The translations under genes and the position numbers were made by a program. 64,000 nt of DNA from Maribacter algarum (ex Lu et al. 2025) (nom. illeg.) (lineage in GTDB: Bacteria > Bacteroidota > Bacteroidia > Flavobacteriales > Flavobacteriaceae), in the NCBI GenBank assembly GCA_947495915.1, contig CANMAW010000001.1, forward strand, positions 1,116,001 through 1,180,000, written 5' to 3'. The notes below the pieces were generated by a model. The model worked only from the letters and a program-made list of their open reading frames with translations, did no database searches and was not told the DNA's origin. Shown piece after piece: positions 18,961 through 28,077 of the stretch; within the stretch, counting starts at the first letter, position 1, and each line of letters begins with the position of its first letter.

Positions 18961-19845
18961 ATGAAATCAACCTTACTTTATTTCTTTGTTATATCGCTTT
19001 TGTTTTCTTTTTCGGTAAGTCACGCTCAAATTTCTAAAAGCGAAAAAAAGGCCTTAGTTGACCTGTATAATTCCACTAATGGTAGCATGTGGTCAAACTC
19101 TTGGGATTTAGAATCTTCACCAAATCAATGGCATGGGGTATCTATAGAAAATAATCATGTTGTGGGTATTAACCTTCATCAAAATAATCTTCAAGGCACA
19201 ATCTCGAGTAGCATTGCAGATTTAAAATATTTGGAAGAATTAAATTTGGCTTTCAACAAAATCACAGGAGAACTACCCCTAGAATTGTCTCAATTAAGGC
19301 AATTAAAAGTATTAAAATTAGAAATGAATCGGTTAAAAGGTGAATTATCTATTCACTTTGAAGACCTTCAAAATTTAGAAGAATTAACCATGTTTAACAA
19401 TATGTTAGAGGGTGAAATTCCGTTAACTATAGGCTTGGCTAAAAATTTAAAAATAGTGAACCTATCTAGCAATTTTTTTGGGGGTAATCTGCCAAAAACC
19501 TTTGAAAACCTTACAAATTTGGTAAGCTTAGAGCTTTTTGGTAATAAACTTGAAGGAGCCATAGAAGCTGACCTTAGTAAATTAACCAACCTATCGCAAT
19601 TGGTTTTAGCTTATAATTATTTTAACGGTAGTTTTCCTGACGGATTACGAGAATTGAAACGATTAGAATTTGTTCAGATTCAAGGCAATCAGTTCAATTC
19701 ATATCGAGGCATTGAACAATTGAATAGCGAGCGTTTAGTGACTTTTGATAGTGATGATAGCTTATTAAACAGAAAATATAAATTAGCAAAAATAAAGATC
19801 AATGATACTCGAATGGCAGATACTAAGTTTGAAGGAGAAAACTAA
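18961..19845 (+). CDS. secreted leucine-rich-repeat protein, paralogue 3
   Basis: Exported protein of 294 residues. I start it at the ATG at 18961 (MKSTLLYFFVISLLFSFSVSHAQ signal peptide), not at the in-frame ATG at 18907, whose 18 extra residues are not signal-like. Same cap (EKKALVDLYNSTNGSMWSNSW, PNQWHGVS) and same repeats (LKIVNLSSNFFGGNLP, LVSLELFGNKLEGAI) as the two genes before it. The tail is DTRMADTKFEGEN. The 225-bp gap and possible dyads suggest its own promoter. A strong terminator follows. Confidence 0.87.
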   Translation: MKSTLLYFFVISLLFSFSVSHAQISKSEKKALVDLYNSTNGSMWSNSWDLESSPNQWHGVSIENNHVVGINLHQNNLQGTISSSIADLKYLEELNLAFNKITGELPLELSQLRQLKVLKLEMNRLKGELSIHFEDLQNLEELTMFNNMLEGEIPLTIGLAKNLKIVNLSSNFFGGNLPKTFENLTNLVSLELFGNKLEGAIEADLSKLTNLSQLVLAYNYFNGSFPDGLRELKRLEFVQIQGNQFNSYRGIEQLNSERLVTFDSDDSLLNRKYKLAKIKINDTRMADTKFEGEN

Positions 19846-19864
19846 GAGCTTAGAAAACCATTTG

Positions 19865-19898
19865 AAAAAAGGAAGCATGTTTTATGCTTCCTTTTTTT
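19865..19898 (+). terminator. intrinsic terminator after the LRR cluster
   Basis: GGAAGCAT (19871-19878) pairs with ATGCTTCC (19884-19891) around GTTTT, flanked by six A on the left and seven T on the right. It ends LRR paralogue 3 transcription. Confidence 0.9.
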
Positions 19899-19943
19899 GT
19901 TTATTCTATTGTATTTTAAATATAAATACTTGAAATTGAGATT

Positions 19944-20126
19944 ATGTACGAGCATTTTTTTCAATGTCCCTATTGCTGGGAAGATATTTCCATGCTACTT
20001 GATCCTTCTATTACGGCTCAAACCTATGTAGAAGATTGTGAAGTTTGTTGTAACCCAATTGAAATAACCGCCGGGTTTGAAGCTAATGAATTAATTAGTT
20101 TTGCAGCAAACGATATAGAACAATAG
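19944..20126 (+). CDS. CPXCG-motif cysteine-rich small protein
   Basis: A 60-residue protein with two zinc-ribbon knuckles: CPYCWED near the N-terminus and CEVCCNP around residue 34. It matches the Cys-rich CPXCG family found in Proteobacteria and Bacteroidota, including the acidic C-terminal part. Function is unknown; zinc binding is likely. It converges with the DUF2807 gene with 13 bp between stops. Confidence 0.85.
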   Translation: MYEHFFQCPYCWEDISMLLDPSITAQTYVEDCEVCCNPIEITAGFEANELISFAANDIEQ

Positions 20127-20139
20127 GCATTGATCGGCG

Positions 20140-20820
20140 TTAATCCATTACTTGAATTTTACCTCCAAATACTTTATCTCGATCAACCTCTTTGGGGTTG
20201 CCGTAAATATAAATTGATCCGCCGGCTCGTACTTTAGCCGTCACCTTATCAGAGGCTTTAACTTCGGCTCTACCACCCGCATTAACCACAACAATCGTTT
20301 CTTTTGTGTTGAGTTTTTGGTTATAAATTTTGCCTCCAGTATTTACCATAACTTCTTGTGCGGTAGCAATACCGGTTAGTGTGACCTCAGCGCCAGAAAT
20401 TGATTTAGTATACAAATCTGCGATATCAATTTTTAAATCGATGTGACCGCCTTCTTGTGCCTTAATCTCTACCCTATTTCCTTTAATAGTTTCATTAGAA
20501 TTAATCTTTGCGTTTTCATTGGCATCAATTAATTCTAAAGTTTCCGTATAGTATAGGGTGGCATGAGCTTCATCTCCATCCATAAAATTATCAAATTCCA
20601 TTCTTATTTTTAGTAATCCGTTTTTATTTGAAATACTAATTTCATCTTTGTCATCACCCGTTATTTCTATTTTATTTACGGTACTTTTTACAAGTGTTAC
20701 TACAATTCTATCATAGGCCTTCACCTGGGTAAATTTATCAAGTTCTTTGGTGTTCTTTTTTTGTGCGAATGTGTGAAAAGAAAACAATAGTAGTATTAAT
20801 GTTGTAATCGTAGTTTTCAT
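20140..20820 (-). CDS. head GIN domain (DUF2807) exported protein
   Basis: Exported protein of 226 residues with signal peptide MKTTITTLILLLFSFHTFAQ. The mature part is the DUF2807 (putative auto-transporter adhesin, head GIN) domain. It begins with DKFTQVKAYDRIVVTLVKS and continues with repeated beta-strand turns of the form SGAEVTLTG, TGGKIYNQ, AGGRAEVKAS and AGGSIYIYG, which form a right-handed beta-helix-like stack. Common in Bacteroidota; role in the envelope unknown. Monocistronic. Confidence 0.87.
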   Translation of the reverse strand: MKTTITTLILLLFSFHTFAQKKNTKELDKFTQVKAYDRIVVTLVKSTVNKIEITGDDKDEISISNKNGLLKIRMEFDNFMDGDEAHATLYYTETLELIDANENAKINSNETIKGNRVEIKAQEGGHIDLKIDIADLYTKSISGAEVTLTGIATAQEVMVNTGGKIYNQKLNTKETIVVVNAGGRAEVKASDKVTAKVRAGGSIYIYGNPKEVDRDKVFGGKIQVMD

Positions 20821-20989
20821 GATGTTATATTTATTTAATTTCTGTAAGAGATAGCATGAAGCATACCAAATTTAAGATTTTTAATATAAGTGTAATATTT
20901 ATGCCAGTATTGATTTGATTACATTTTATTACGGCTTTTGAAAGAATACCTTTTTTATTTTTAATATTTTTAGCTAAAACCTAATCGTG

Positions 20990-22033
20990 ATGCTGCTAAA
21001 ATTAAGAATTGTGTTCAAAGTAATTTCTTTAACTATTTGTTTAGTAGCTCATAATTCTTGCAAAAGTTCAAAACAAAGTGCTACCGAAAAAAGGGGGTTA
21101 GCATCAGAAGAACAGAAACTAACAAAGGTTCAAGAGATTACCAACGAATTTACAGAACACATACCAGAAACAAAGGTGTCTTTTGATATGGTGGCTATAG
21201 CTGAAGGGCGTTTTATGATGGGTAGCGCTCATGAAGAAGTAAATAGAAAGCAAGATGAAGGGCCGCAACGAGAGGTCGCTGTAGACGCTTTTTACATAGG
21301 TAAATATGAAGTCACCTGGGAAATTTTTGAACTGTTTTTTAAACAGAATCAACAGGTATTCATGAAACTTGCTGATGACCGAACAATCAAAATAGATGCT
21401 ATCACGAGGCCAAGTCCGCCTTACGAAGACCCTTCTTACGGAATGGGAAAAGAAGGGTATCCTGCGGTAAGTATGTCAGCATATTCGGCATTGGTATTTT
21501 GTAAATGGTTAAGTACAATTACGGGGCGTTTTTATCGACTACCTACTGAAGCAGAGTGGGAGTATGCGGCTCGAGCTGGTAGCCAATCGGAGTATAGTTT
21601 TGGCAGTGTAGAAAATATTGATGATTATGCTGTTTATTACAATAATGCCAATGGAAAATATGCAAAGGTAGGGACGAAAAAACCTAATGCTTGGGGTTTA
21701 TATGACATGCATGGAAACGCTGCTGAATGGACCCTCGATGAATATAAAGAAGAAGCATATAGTGCACTTAAAGCAGAAAACCCATGGCAAATACCAACGG
21801 TGATTCACCCCAGAGTATACCGCGGTGGTTCATGGGATGATGATGCGAAAGCCCTTAGATCAGCTGCTAGATCGGCTTCTAGCATGAAATTGCAGAAAAG
21901 AGATCCGCAAATTCCGAAAAGCTTCTGGTGGTTTACCGATTCAAATTTTGTGGGTTTTAGGTTGGTTAGTCCTGTTGAGCAACCATCCTTAGAAGATCAA
22001 AAAAAATTCTGGCAACTAGTATTAGATGAGTAA
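20990..22033 (+). CDS. SUMF1/FGE-fold lipoprotein (non-catalytic)
   Basis: Lipoprotein of 347 residues; a GTG at 20987 directly precedes the ATG chosen. The lipobox is in LTICLVAHNSC. The formylglycine-generating-enzyme-like domain spans about residues 60-335: MVAIAEGRFMMGS, FYIGKYEVTW, RLPTEAEWEYAARAG, LYDMHGNAAEWT, RVYRGGSW and VGFRLV. True FGE has catalytic cysteines in the last segment (GFRC); here it reads GFRL, so sulfatase activation is unlikely. It is the same fold as GldK but not part of that cluster. A YceI gene follows after 8 bp. Confidence 0.82.
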   Translation: MLLKLRIVFKVISLTICLVAHNSCKSSKQSATEKRGLASEEQKLTKVQEITNEFTEHIPETKVSFDMVAIAEGRFMMGSAHEEVNRKQDEGPQREVAVDAFYIGKYEVTWEIFELFFKQNQQVFMKLADDRTIKIDAITRPSPPYEDPSYGMGKEGYPAVSMSAYSALVFCKWLSTITGRFYRLPTEAEWEYAARAGSQSEYSFGSVENIDDYAVYYNNANGKYAKVGTKKPNAWGLYDMHGNAAEWTLDEYKEEAYSALKAENPWQIPTVIHPRVYRGGSWDDDAKALRSAARSASSMKLQKRDPQIPKSFWWFTDSNFVGFRLVSPVEQPSLEDQKKFWQLVLDE

Positions 22034-22041
22034 TTAAAATT

Positions 22042-22578
22042 ATGAAAAAAGCAGCACTATTATATTTCTTTTTCGTTACAATTTTTTCGATTGCCCAAGA
22101 TACATATGTTCTAAGCACAGCAAGCAATTTGCAGATTGTTGGTACATCTTCAATTCATGATTGGATGGTAACTGCAGAAATGATAGAAGGTAGTTTGAAA
22201 TTAACGAATGGAGTTCCTGAAACTATCAAATTTCAGGTTTCGGCTATTGATTTGAAAAGTGAGCGTGGAGCAACTATGGATAATAAAATGCATCATGCTT
22301 TAAAAGCAGAAGAACATCCGCAAATAACCTTTGAATTAACAGAAATTAAAAATAGTAATACCTTATTGGGTATTATGGTAATTGCAGGTGTTAGCAAACC
22401 TGTCTCTGTAAAAGTAGCAATGAATATTGAGAAAAATAGTTTTAGCATAATAGGTGAGCAGCCAATTAATTTGTTAGATTTTGAAATTGAGCCACCCACA
22501 GCTATGTTTGGTCAAATTATAGTGGGTGATGTGGTGACGGTAAAATTTGATCTAGTTTTTGAAAAAACAGACCATTAA
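22042..22578 (+). CDS. YceI family periplasmic protein
   Basis: Exported protein of 178 residues with signal peptide MKKAALLYFFFVTIFSIAQ. The YceI lipocalin-like barrel shows its usual marks: GTSSIHDWMVT near the N-terminus and MDNKMHHALKAEEHPQITFEL in the middle. Members bind polyprenoid or amide-type hydrophobic ligands; the ligand here is unknown. It lies 8 bp behind the SUMF1-fold lipoprotein and 17 bp ahead of an SDR gene, so it belongs to a four-gene run. Confidence 0.88.
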   Translation: MKKAALLYFFFVTIFSIAQDTYVLSTASNLQIVGTSSIHDWMVTAEMIEGSLKLTNGVPETIKFQVSAIDLKSERGATMDNKMHHALKAEEHPQITFELTEIKNSNTLLGIMVIAGVSKPVSVKVAMNIEKNSFSIIGEQPINLLDFEIEPPTAMFGQIIVGDVVTVKFDLVFEKTDH

Positions 22579-22595
22579 ATAAAGCACTTAACGGT

Positions 22596-23372
22596 ATGAA
22601 ATTTAATCTTGAATCTAAAGTAGCTATTGTTACTGGTGGTGGTAGTGGAATTGGTCGTGCCATTTCAAATGCCCTAGCTGAAAACGGTGCTGAGGTTCAC
22701 ATTTTTGAATTGAAATTACCTCGTGCACAAATAGTTGCTGACGAAATCAAGAAGAACGGAGGTAAAGCTGTTGCTCATGTTTGTAATGTAGTAAATCAAC
22801 AAGAGGTACTTCAGGTCATTAAAGAGCTCGCTACATCTCAAACTATTGATATCTTAGTTAATAACGCAGGTATTGCACATGTTGGTAATGTGGAAGAAAC
22901 GTCAGAAGCTGATCTTGACCGTGTTTACCAAGTGAATGTGAAAGGCGTTTATAATTGCATTCACGCAGTTATACCTGCAATGAAAGAACGCGGAGGTGTA
23001 ATTTTAAACATGGCATCTATTGCATCTTCTGTCGGTATTAAAAATCGCTTTGCGTATTCCATGTCAAAAGGAGCAGCGGTTACCATGATGTATTCCGTAG
23101 CTAAAGATTACCTTGAATTCGGTATTCGATGTAATAGCATTTCACCTGCACGTATTCATACCCCCTTTGTAGATGGGTATTTGAAAAATAATTTTCCTAA
23201 TGCTGTAGAAGAAAAGTTTGAAGAACTCTCACAAACGCAGCCTATTGGCCGAATGGGTAAACCTAATGAGGTGGCAAATTTAGCATTATACCTCTGTTCT
23301 GATGAAGCTTCTTTTATAACAGGTACTGATTTTCCAATAGATGGCGGATTTATAAAATTAAATGGTGATTAA
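22596..23372 (+). CDS. short-chain dehydrogenase, possibly 2-keto-3-deoxy-L-fuconate dehydrogenase type
   Basis: Classical SDR of 258 residues. NAD-binding motif TGGGSGIGRA near the N-terminus, NNAG in ILVNNAGIAH, catalytic Ser in NMASIASS, and YxxxK as YSMSK. It is followed after 27 bp by an FAH-family hydrolase. The SDR plus FAH pair is the end of the non-phosphorylative L-fucose/L-rhamnose route, where a 2-keto-3-deoxy sugar acid is oxidised and the diketo product is hydrolysed. That assignment rests on gene context; the SDR motifs alone do not fix the substrate. Confidence 0.85.
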   Translation: MKFNLESKVAIVTGGGSGIGRAISNALAENGAEVHIFELKLPRAQIVADEIKKNGGKAVAHVCNVVNQQEVLQVIKELATSQTIDILVNNAGIAHVGNVEETSEADLDRVYQVNVKGVYNCIHAVIPAMKERGGVILNMASIASSVGIKNRFAYSMSKGAAVTMMYSVAKDYLEFGIRCNSISPARIHTPFVDGYLKNNFPNAVEEKFEELSQTQPIGRMGKPNEVANLALYLCSDEASFITGTDFPIDGGFIKLNGD

Positions 23373-23399
23373 TAAAGTACAGGTAAAAGAAAACATACA

Positions 23400-24257
23400 A
23401 TGAAATTAATTCGATTTGGAAAATTAGGAGCTGAGAAACCAGGAGTTCAACTAAACGATGGTACACGTGTTGATATATCAGCATTTAATCAAGATTTTGA
23501 TGAAAAGTTCTTTGCTACTGATGGTATCGAACGCTTACAAAACTGGTTAAAAAATAATATAGAAAGCTGCCCAAAAGTTACCGCAACCGAACGATTAGGA
23601 GCTCCACTTTGTAGGCCTTCAAAAATTGTCTGTATCGGACTCAATTATGCTAAACATGCAGAGGAAGCAGGAATGGAAATTCCTAAAGAGCCTATTTTGT
23701 TTTTTAAAGCAACCTCGGCGATTGTTGGTCCGAATGATGATGTGGTTATTCCTAAAGGAAGTAAAAAAACAGATTGGGAAGTAGAATTAGGCGTCGTTAT
23801 TGGTAAAAAAGCTTCTTATGTGTCTAAAGAAGAAGCGATGAACCATGTTGCTGGTTATGTATTACATAACGATTACAGCGAACGAGCTTTTCAAATTGAA
23901 CGTGCAGGGCAATGGGTAAAAGGTAAAAGCGCGGATACTTTTGCTCCTTTGGGCCCCTTTATTGCAACAACTGATGAAATTGCTGATCCTCATAATTTAA
24001 ACTTATGGCTAAGTCTTAATGGGGAGCAACTGCAAAATAGCAATACCTCTGATTTCGTTTTTGATATTCCTACCTCGATCGCTTATATCAGCCAGTTCAT
24101 GACCCTATTACCCGGAGATATTATCTCTACCGGAACTCCTTTCGGTGTAGGTTTGGGCTTTGATCCACCACGATATTTAAAGCCCGGTGATGTTGTAGAA
24201 TTGGGTATTGAAGGCTTAGGAAAATCGCGTCAAGTGGCTCGTGCGTATCAAGAATAG
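23400..24257 (+). CDS. fumarylacetoacetate hydrolase family protein, possibly 2,4-diketo-3-deoxy-L-fuconate hydrolase
   Basis: FAH-superfamily C-C hydrolase of 285 residues. Divalent-metal ligands are visible in DWEVELGVVIG (ExE) and the later HNDYSERAFQ segment; KIVCIGLNYAKHAEE and STGTPFGVGLG are typical of the ureidoglycolate lyase / diketo sugar-acid hydrolase subgroup. It is distinct from the true tyrosine-pathway fumarylacetoacetase found at 35.0-36.3 kb. Paired with the SDR gene upstream, it probably cleaves a 2,4-diketo-3-deoxy sugar acid. tRNA-Arg follows after 79 bp. Confidence 0.85.
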   Translation: MKLIRFGKLGAEKPGVQLNDGTRVDISAFNQDFDEKFFATDGIERLQNWLKNNIESCPKVTATERLGAPLCRPSKIVCIGLNYAKHAEEAGMEIPKEPILFFKATSAIVGPNDDVVIPKGSKKTDWEVELGVVIGKKASYVSKEEAMNHVAGYVLHNDYSERAFQIERAGQWVKGKSADTFAPLGPFIATTDEIADPHNLNLWLSLNGEQLQNSNTSDFVFDIPTSIAYISQFMTLLPGDIISTGTPFGVGLGFDPPRYLKPGDVVELGIEGLGKSRQVARAYQE

Positions 24258-24310
24258 CATTTCCAAAATAATTTTCAACATTTTTAGGCCACATAAACTA
24301 TAATTTTTAG

Positions 24311-24318
24311 TAAATTTG
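24311..24318 (+). promoter_or_regulatory. -7 promoter element of tRNA-Arg
   Basis: TAAATTTG is an exact TAnnTTTG match ending 18 bp before the first tRNA base. No clean -33 TTTG is seen. Confidence 0.5.
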
Positions 24319-24336
24319 CACCCACATTTGAAAAAT

Positions 24337-24413
<77 letters not shown>

Positions 24414-24415
24414 TT

Positions 24416-24445
24416 AAAAACCACGTACTTGCTACGTGGTTTTTT
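24416..24445 (+). terminator. intrinsic terminator after tRNA-Arg
   Basis: CCACGTA (24421-24427) pairs with TACGTGG (24433-24439) around CTTGC, followed by six T. The 340 bp from here to 24785 contain no gene or clear motif. Confidence 0.88.
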
Positions 24446-24785
24446 GGTTTTGATCTGTAGTTAAAGCGTCTCCCCTTTAATAAAAAACAGTGTTGTCAAG
24501 AATTTAGATTATTTCAATATGCAACCAAAAAAGGTTAGATTTTGGTTCATACACTACTGCGTAGTTTTATAAATAGTTTTTGAATGACGAAATTGTTTGT
24601 AATATATGAGCTAAATTTTAGTGTATTTCTTACATAATGCCCAAATCATTTTTATACTAAAAAGACTTTTATCGGCGTTATTCTCATGCATTCAATAAGA
24701 AACTAAGTTTTTTTAACAGTTCATATTGAGCGAAAAAAACTACAAATAACCACAACCAAATTATTGTTTTTCATACCGCTAACCA

Positions 24786-27700
24786 ATGAAGAAATATTTA
24801 ATTCTCCTATCAATTATTTCAAGCTTTACTGTCTTTGCTCAAGAAAAAATTCCATTTATTGATATTGACGAAATTGCACTTGAGGTATCTAACGCCTCGC
24901 AAAATGGAAATTATCAAAAAGCAGTTGACCTATTGGCTACCGTAAACAAAAACGACTCTACTTATGCCTCTGTTTTAGTCTCAAAATCTTATTTTGAAAT
25001 GGCTTTGAATCAATATGATACCGCAGTTGCTACGGCTAATGTTGGGTTGACATATGATTGCGGTGATTTAAAAGCTTCTTTTTATCAAAACAAAGGGGCC
25101 GCATTAATTAGTCAAGAAAAATATGAAGAAGCTATTCAAGTGCTTGAAGAGGCGTTGAAAAGCTTTCCTAAAAATCATATGCTTACTTTCAATAGAGCTA
25201 TTTCGCTTGAAAAGCTTGGTAGAATTGAAGAGGCCGTAAAAGGTTATGAGCAAACCATTATTCTAAATCCTTTTTATAAAAAATCATACTTACAGCTAGG
25301 TAATCTTTGCTACAACCAAGAACAAATTAGTCAGGCATTGATGTGTTTTAATATGTTTCTTTTGCTTGAGCCCGATGCTGATGGTGCTTCTAAAGTTATC
25401 AATTCTATCAACGGAATTGTTTCTGGTAAGAATGAAAATAAGAAAGATACAAGTATTCAAATATCAAAAGATGATAGTGGTTTTGAAGATATTGATTTAA
25501 TTATAACCAATAGATTGGCCTTAAATCGAAATTATAAGATAGATAACCCTATTGATGTGGCTGTCGTAAAGCAGACCCACATGCTGCTAGAACAGTTAAA
25601 AAACTATGATGGTAATGGTGGTTTTTGGGATACTAAGTTTGTTCCATTTTATAACTGGATTCAAGCTGAAGGACATTTCAATGATTTTGTGTATACCTCT
25701 ATGTATTCTATCGAAAATGAGAAATTTCATAAAACCATTAAAAAGAATAATGACAATATTCTTGACTTTATCAATCAGTACCGAGTAAAATGGTCAGAAA
25801 TTGTTCAGAAAAATAAAGTGCAATGGCAAGGTAAAGAACAAGAGGTAACCTTTTATTTCGATGAGTTTTTAAAAGCTGTTGGTACACTTGAGAATGAAAT
25901 TACATCAGGGTATTGGGAGTTCTATAATGACCATGGAAGATTAACAAGCACCGGAAATTTTGATGCTAAAGGAAATCGAGATGGAAAATGGACTTGGTAT
26001 AACGAGGCCGGTGAAATTAGAGAAGTAGCTTCTTACAAGGCCGGTGAGCTCGACGGAAAAAATGAAAGTTTCTACGATAATGGTAACCCAAACCTTATCA
26101 ATGTATATCAGAACGGACTAATTCATGGAGAATTTAAGAAGTATAATAAAAAAGGGGCTTTGCTTGAGAAGAAATACTTCGACAACGGAGAACTTGAAGG
26201 TGAATACGCGTCTTACTTTCGAATTGGTGAAGCGGCTATAGAGTATCGAATTCCATATAAAAACAATGAAGTAAGCGACATGGCTTATGAATATTATGCA
26301 GACGGACAAGTATTTTCTGATATGCCTTTTAAAAATGGAAAAAGAAACGGTGTTCAGAAAAAATATTTCGCCGATGGTACCTTATATGCTGAAATGAATT
26401 ATGTTGATGGAGACCTCGACGGATTGTATAAAACATATTTCATCAATGGTAAACCTTCAGAAGTAGGTCAGAGTGAAGGGGGCTACTACAACGGCCCTTG
26501 GAAAACTTATTATAAAGATGGAACCTTGCAAAGTGATTTTACCTATGCTAATGGTATTCAAGATGGGCCTTATAAGTATTATGATTATGATGGTAAGCTG
26601 TACTATGAATATCAATATCGCAAAGGAGAAATTATCGCTTACAAATTTTACGATAAAACCGGCGCCGTAATTAAAGAAGGCAAGAAAAAAGGAGGGGAGT
26701 TTATGTATGTTGGTTATGCTACCAATGGAAACAAAACCACAGAAGGGTTATATGATATTTCAGGTGGTAAAATGGGAGATTGGAAATTTTATACCTCCAA
26801 CGGCACCTTAAGTGAAAAAGGTTCTTATACCGACAACTTAGCACAAGGGGAGTATACTACCTATTACAAAAATCAGAAGCCTAAAACAGTTTCGGTTTAT
26901 AGCAATGATTCTTTAGTTGGTTATTTTAAAGAGTTTCATAAAAACCAACAGTTAGATCGACAAGGTTGGTATAAAGATGATAAAAAACATGGTGTGTGGC
27001 ATTCTTATGGTAAAGATGGAGCAATTAGTATTGAGAACTTTTACCATGCTGACGAATTACATGGCGAACAAAAGTACTTTAGTGGAACCGGAAAACTTTA
27101 TAAAATTGCAACCTATAAATACGGTGAACTGATAAAAGATGATTACTACGATATTAATGGTGTAGCTTTTGAGACCAATAATTACACAAATCAATCAGGG
27201 GCATATACCATCAAAACTCATTATAGTAATAAGAAAGAAGAAACGGTAGTACAGTACCTTAATGGAGTAAAACATGGTTCTTACTTATATAATGATTTCT
27301 ATGGCAACAAGCGAACAACTGGGGCCTACGTTAATGGTAGAATTAATGGTTTACTAACTTGGTTTTATAAAGATGGGTCTGTAGAGAGTACCGTTAACTT
27401 TTTAAATGGTGAACGACATGGTGAGTACCTTTCATATTATGAAAATGGTGAGGTAGAAAGTAAAGGCTTTTACCAATTAGGGTCTACAGAAGGCGTTTGG
27501 ATTAATTATTATGAAGATGGTACCATTGACACGAAATCAGAATATGAGGGTGATGAATATCATGGAAGAAGAGAATTTTATAGCCCTACTGGTAAATTGC
27601 AATTGGTACGCTTCTATAACCATGGGCGATTAATAGGGTATAGTTATCTTGGTAAAGATTCGAAAGAACTACCGATGATTCCGATTGAAAATGAAACTGC

Positions 27701-28076
27701 AAAAATTAAGGCCTATTACGATAATGGTAAGGTTTCAAGAGAATTAGAATACAAAAACGGAGATGTTGTAAATGGGTACAATACCTATTATTATAGTGGT
27801 CAATTAGAAAATGAAATGACTTACGATCAACATGAATTGAACGGATTAGATATAGAGTATTATCCTGATGGTACCAAAAGAAGTGAAGAGGCCTATATTT
27901 TAGGTGATTTACATGGATTATCAAAAAAGTATCATCCTAACGGAAAGCTAAAAGAAGAGACAAATTATGCGAATGACGAACGCGAGGGAGCTTCCAAAAC
28001 CTACGATGTCAACGGTAAATTGGTCAAAACAGAAATTTATTTTAATGATACTATTATTTCTTCAGAAACACACTAA
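24786..28076 (+). CDS. exported TPR and MORN (YwqK-type) repeat protein
   Basis: Very large exported protein of 1096 residues with signal peptide MKKYLILLSIISSFTVFAQ. Residues about 30-210 form TPR repeats (KYEEAIQVLEEALKSFPKN, RIEEAVKGYEQTIILNPFY). From about residue 375 to the end the protein is a continuous array of some 20-30 MORN/YwqK repeats, pattern YYxxGxLxGxYxxYxxDG (WEFYNDHGRL, FYDNGNPN, YYADGQVFSDMPFKNG, YYPDGTKRSEEAY). Database labels often call such arrays toxin-antitoxin YwqK antitoxin, but nothing here supports that. It is the first gene of a three-gene unit with two DUF3857 proteins; the next start codon is 1 bp after its stop. Confidence 0.9.
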   Translation: MKKYLILLSIISSFTVFAQEKIPFIDIDEIALEVSNASQNGNYQKAVDLLATVNKNDSTYASVLVSKSYFEMALNQYDTAVATANVGLTYDCGDLKASFYQNKGAALISQEKYEEAIQVLEEALKSFPKNHMLTFNRAISLEKLGRIEEAVKGYEQTIILNPFYKKSYLQLGNLCYNQEQISQALMCFNMFLLLEPDADGASKVINSINGIVSGKNENKKDTSIQISKDDSGFEDIDLIITNRLALNRNYKIDNPIDVAVVKQTHMLLEQLKNYDGNGGFWDTKFVPFYNWIQAEGHFNDFVYTSMYSIENEKFHKTIKKNNDNILDFINQYRVKWSEIVQKNKVQWQGKEQEVTFYFDEFLKAVGTLENEITSGYWEFYNDHGRLTSTGNFDAKGNRDGKWTWYNEAGEIREVASYKAGELDGKNESFYDNGNPNLINVYQNGLIHGEFKKYNKKGALLEKKYFDNGELEGEYASYFRIGEAAIEYRIPYKNNEVSDMAYEYYADGQVFSDMPFKNGKRNGVQKKYFADGTLYAEMNYVDGDLDGLYKTYFINGKPSEVGQSEGGYYNGPWKTYYKDGTLQSDFTYANGIQDGPYKYYDYDGKLYYEYQYRKGEIIAYKFYDKTGAVIKEGKKKGGEFMYVGYATNGNKTTEGLYDISGGKMGDWKFYTSNGTLSEKGSYTDNLAQGEYTTYYKNQKPKTVSVYSNDSLVGYFKEFHKNQQLDRQGWYKDDKKHGVWHSYGKDGAISIENFYHADELHGEQKYFSGTGKLYKIATYKYGELIKDDYYDINGVAFETNNYTNQSGAYTIKTHYSNKKEETVVQYLNGVKHGSYLYNDFYGNKRTTGAYVNGRINGLLTWFYKDGSVESTVNFLNGERHGEYLSYYENGEVESKGFYQLGSTEGVWINYYEDGTIDTKSEYEGDEYHGRREFYSPTGKLQLVRFYNHGRLIGYSYLGKDSKELPMIPIENETAKIKAYYDNGKVSRELEYKNGDVVNGYNTYYYSGQLENEMTYDQHELNGLDIEYYPDGTKRSEEAYILGDLHGLSKKYHPNGKLKEETNYANDEREGASKTYDVNGKLVKTEIYFNDTIISSETH

Positions 28077-28077
28077 T

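Noticed and set aside
20990-22033. Sulfatase-activating formylglycine-generating enzyme
   Set aside because: The fold is right, but the catalytic cysteines of the final GFRC segment are absent and no sulfatase is nearby.
24786-28076. Toxin-antitoxin antitoxin YwqK
   Set aside because: The label is a database artefact for MORN-type repeats; the protein is exported, huge and has no toxin partner.
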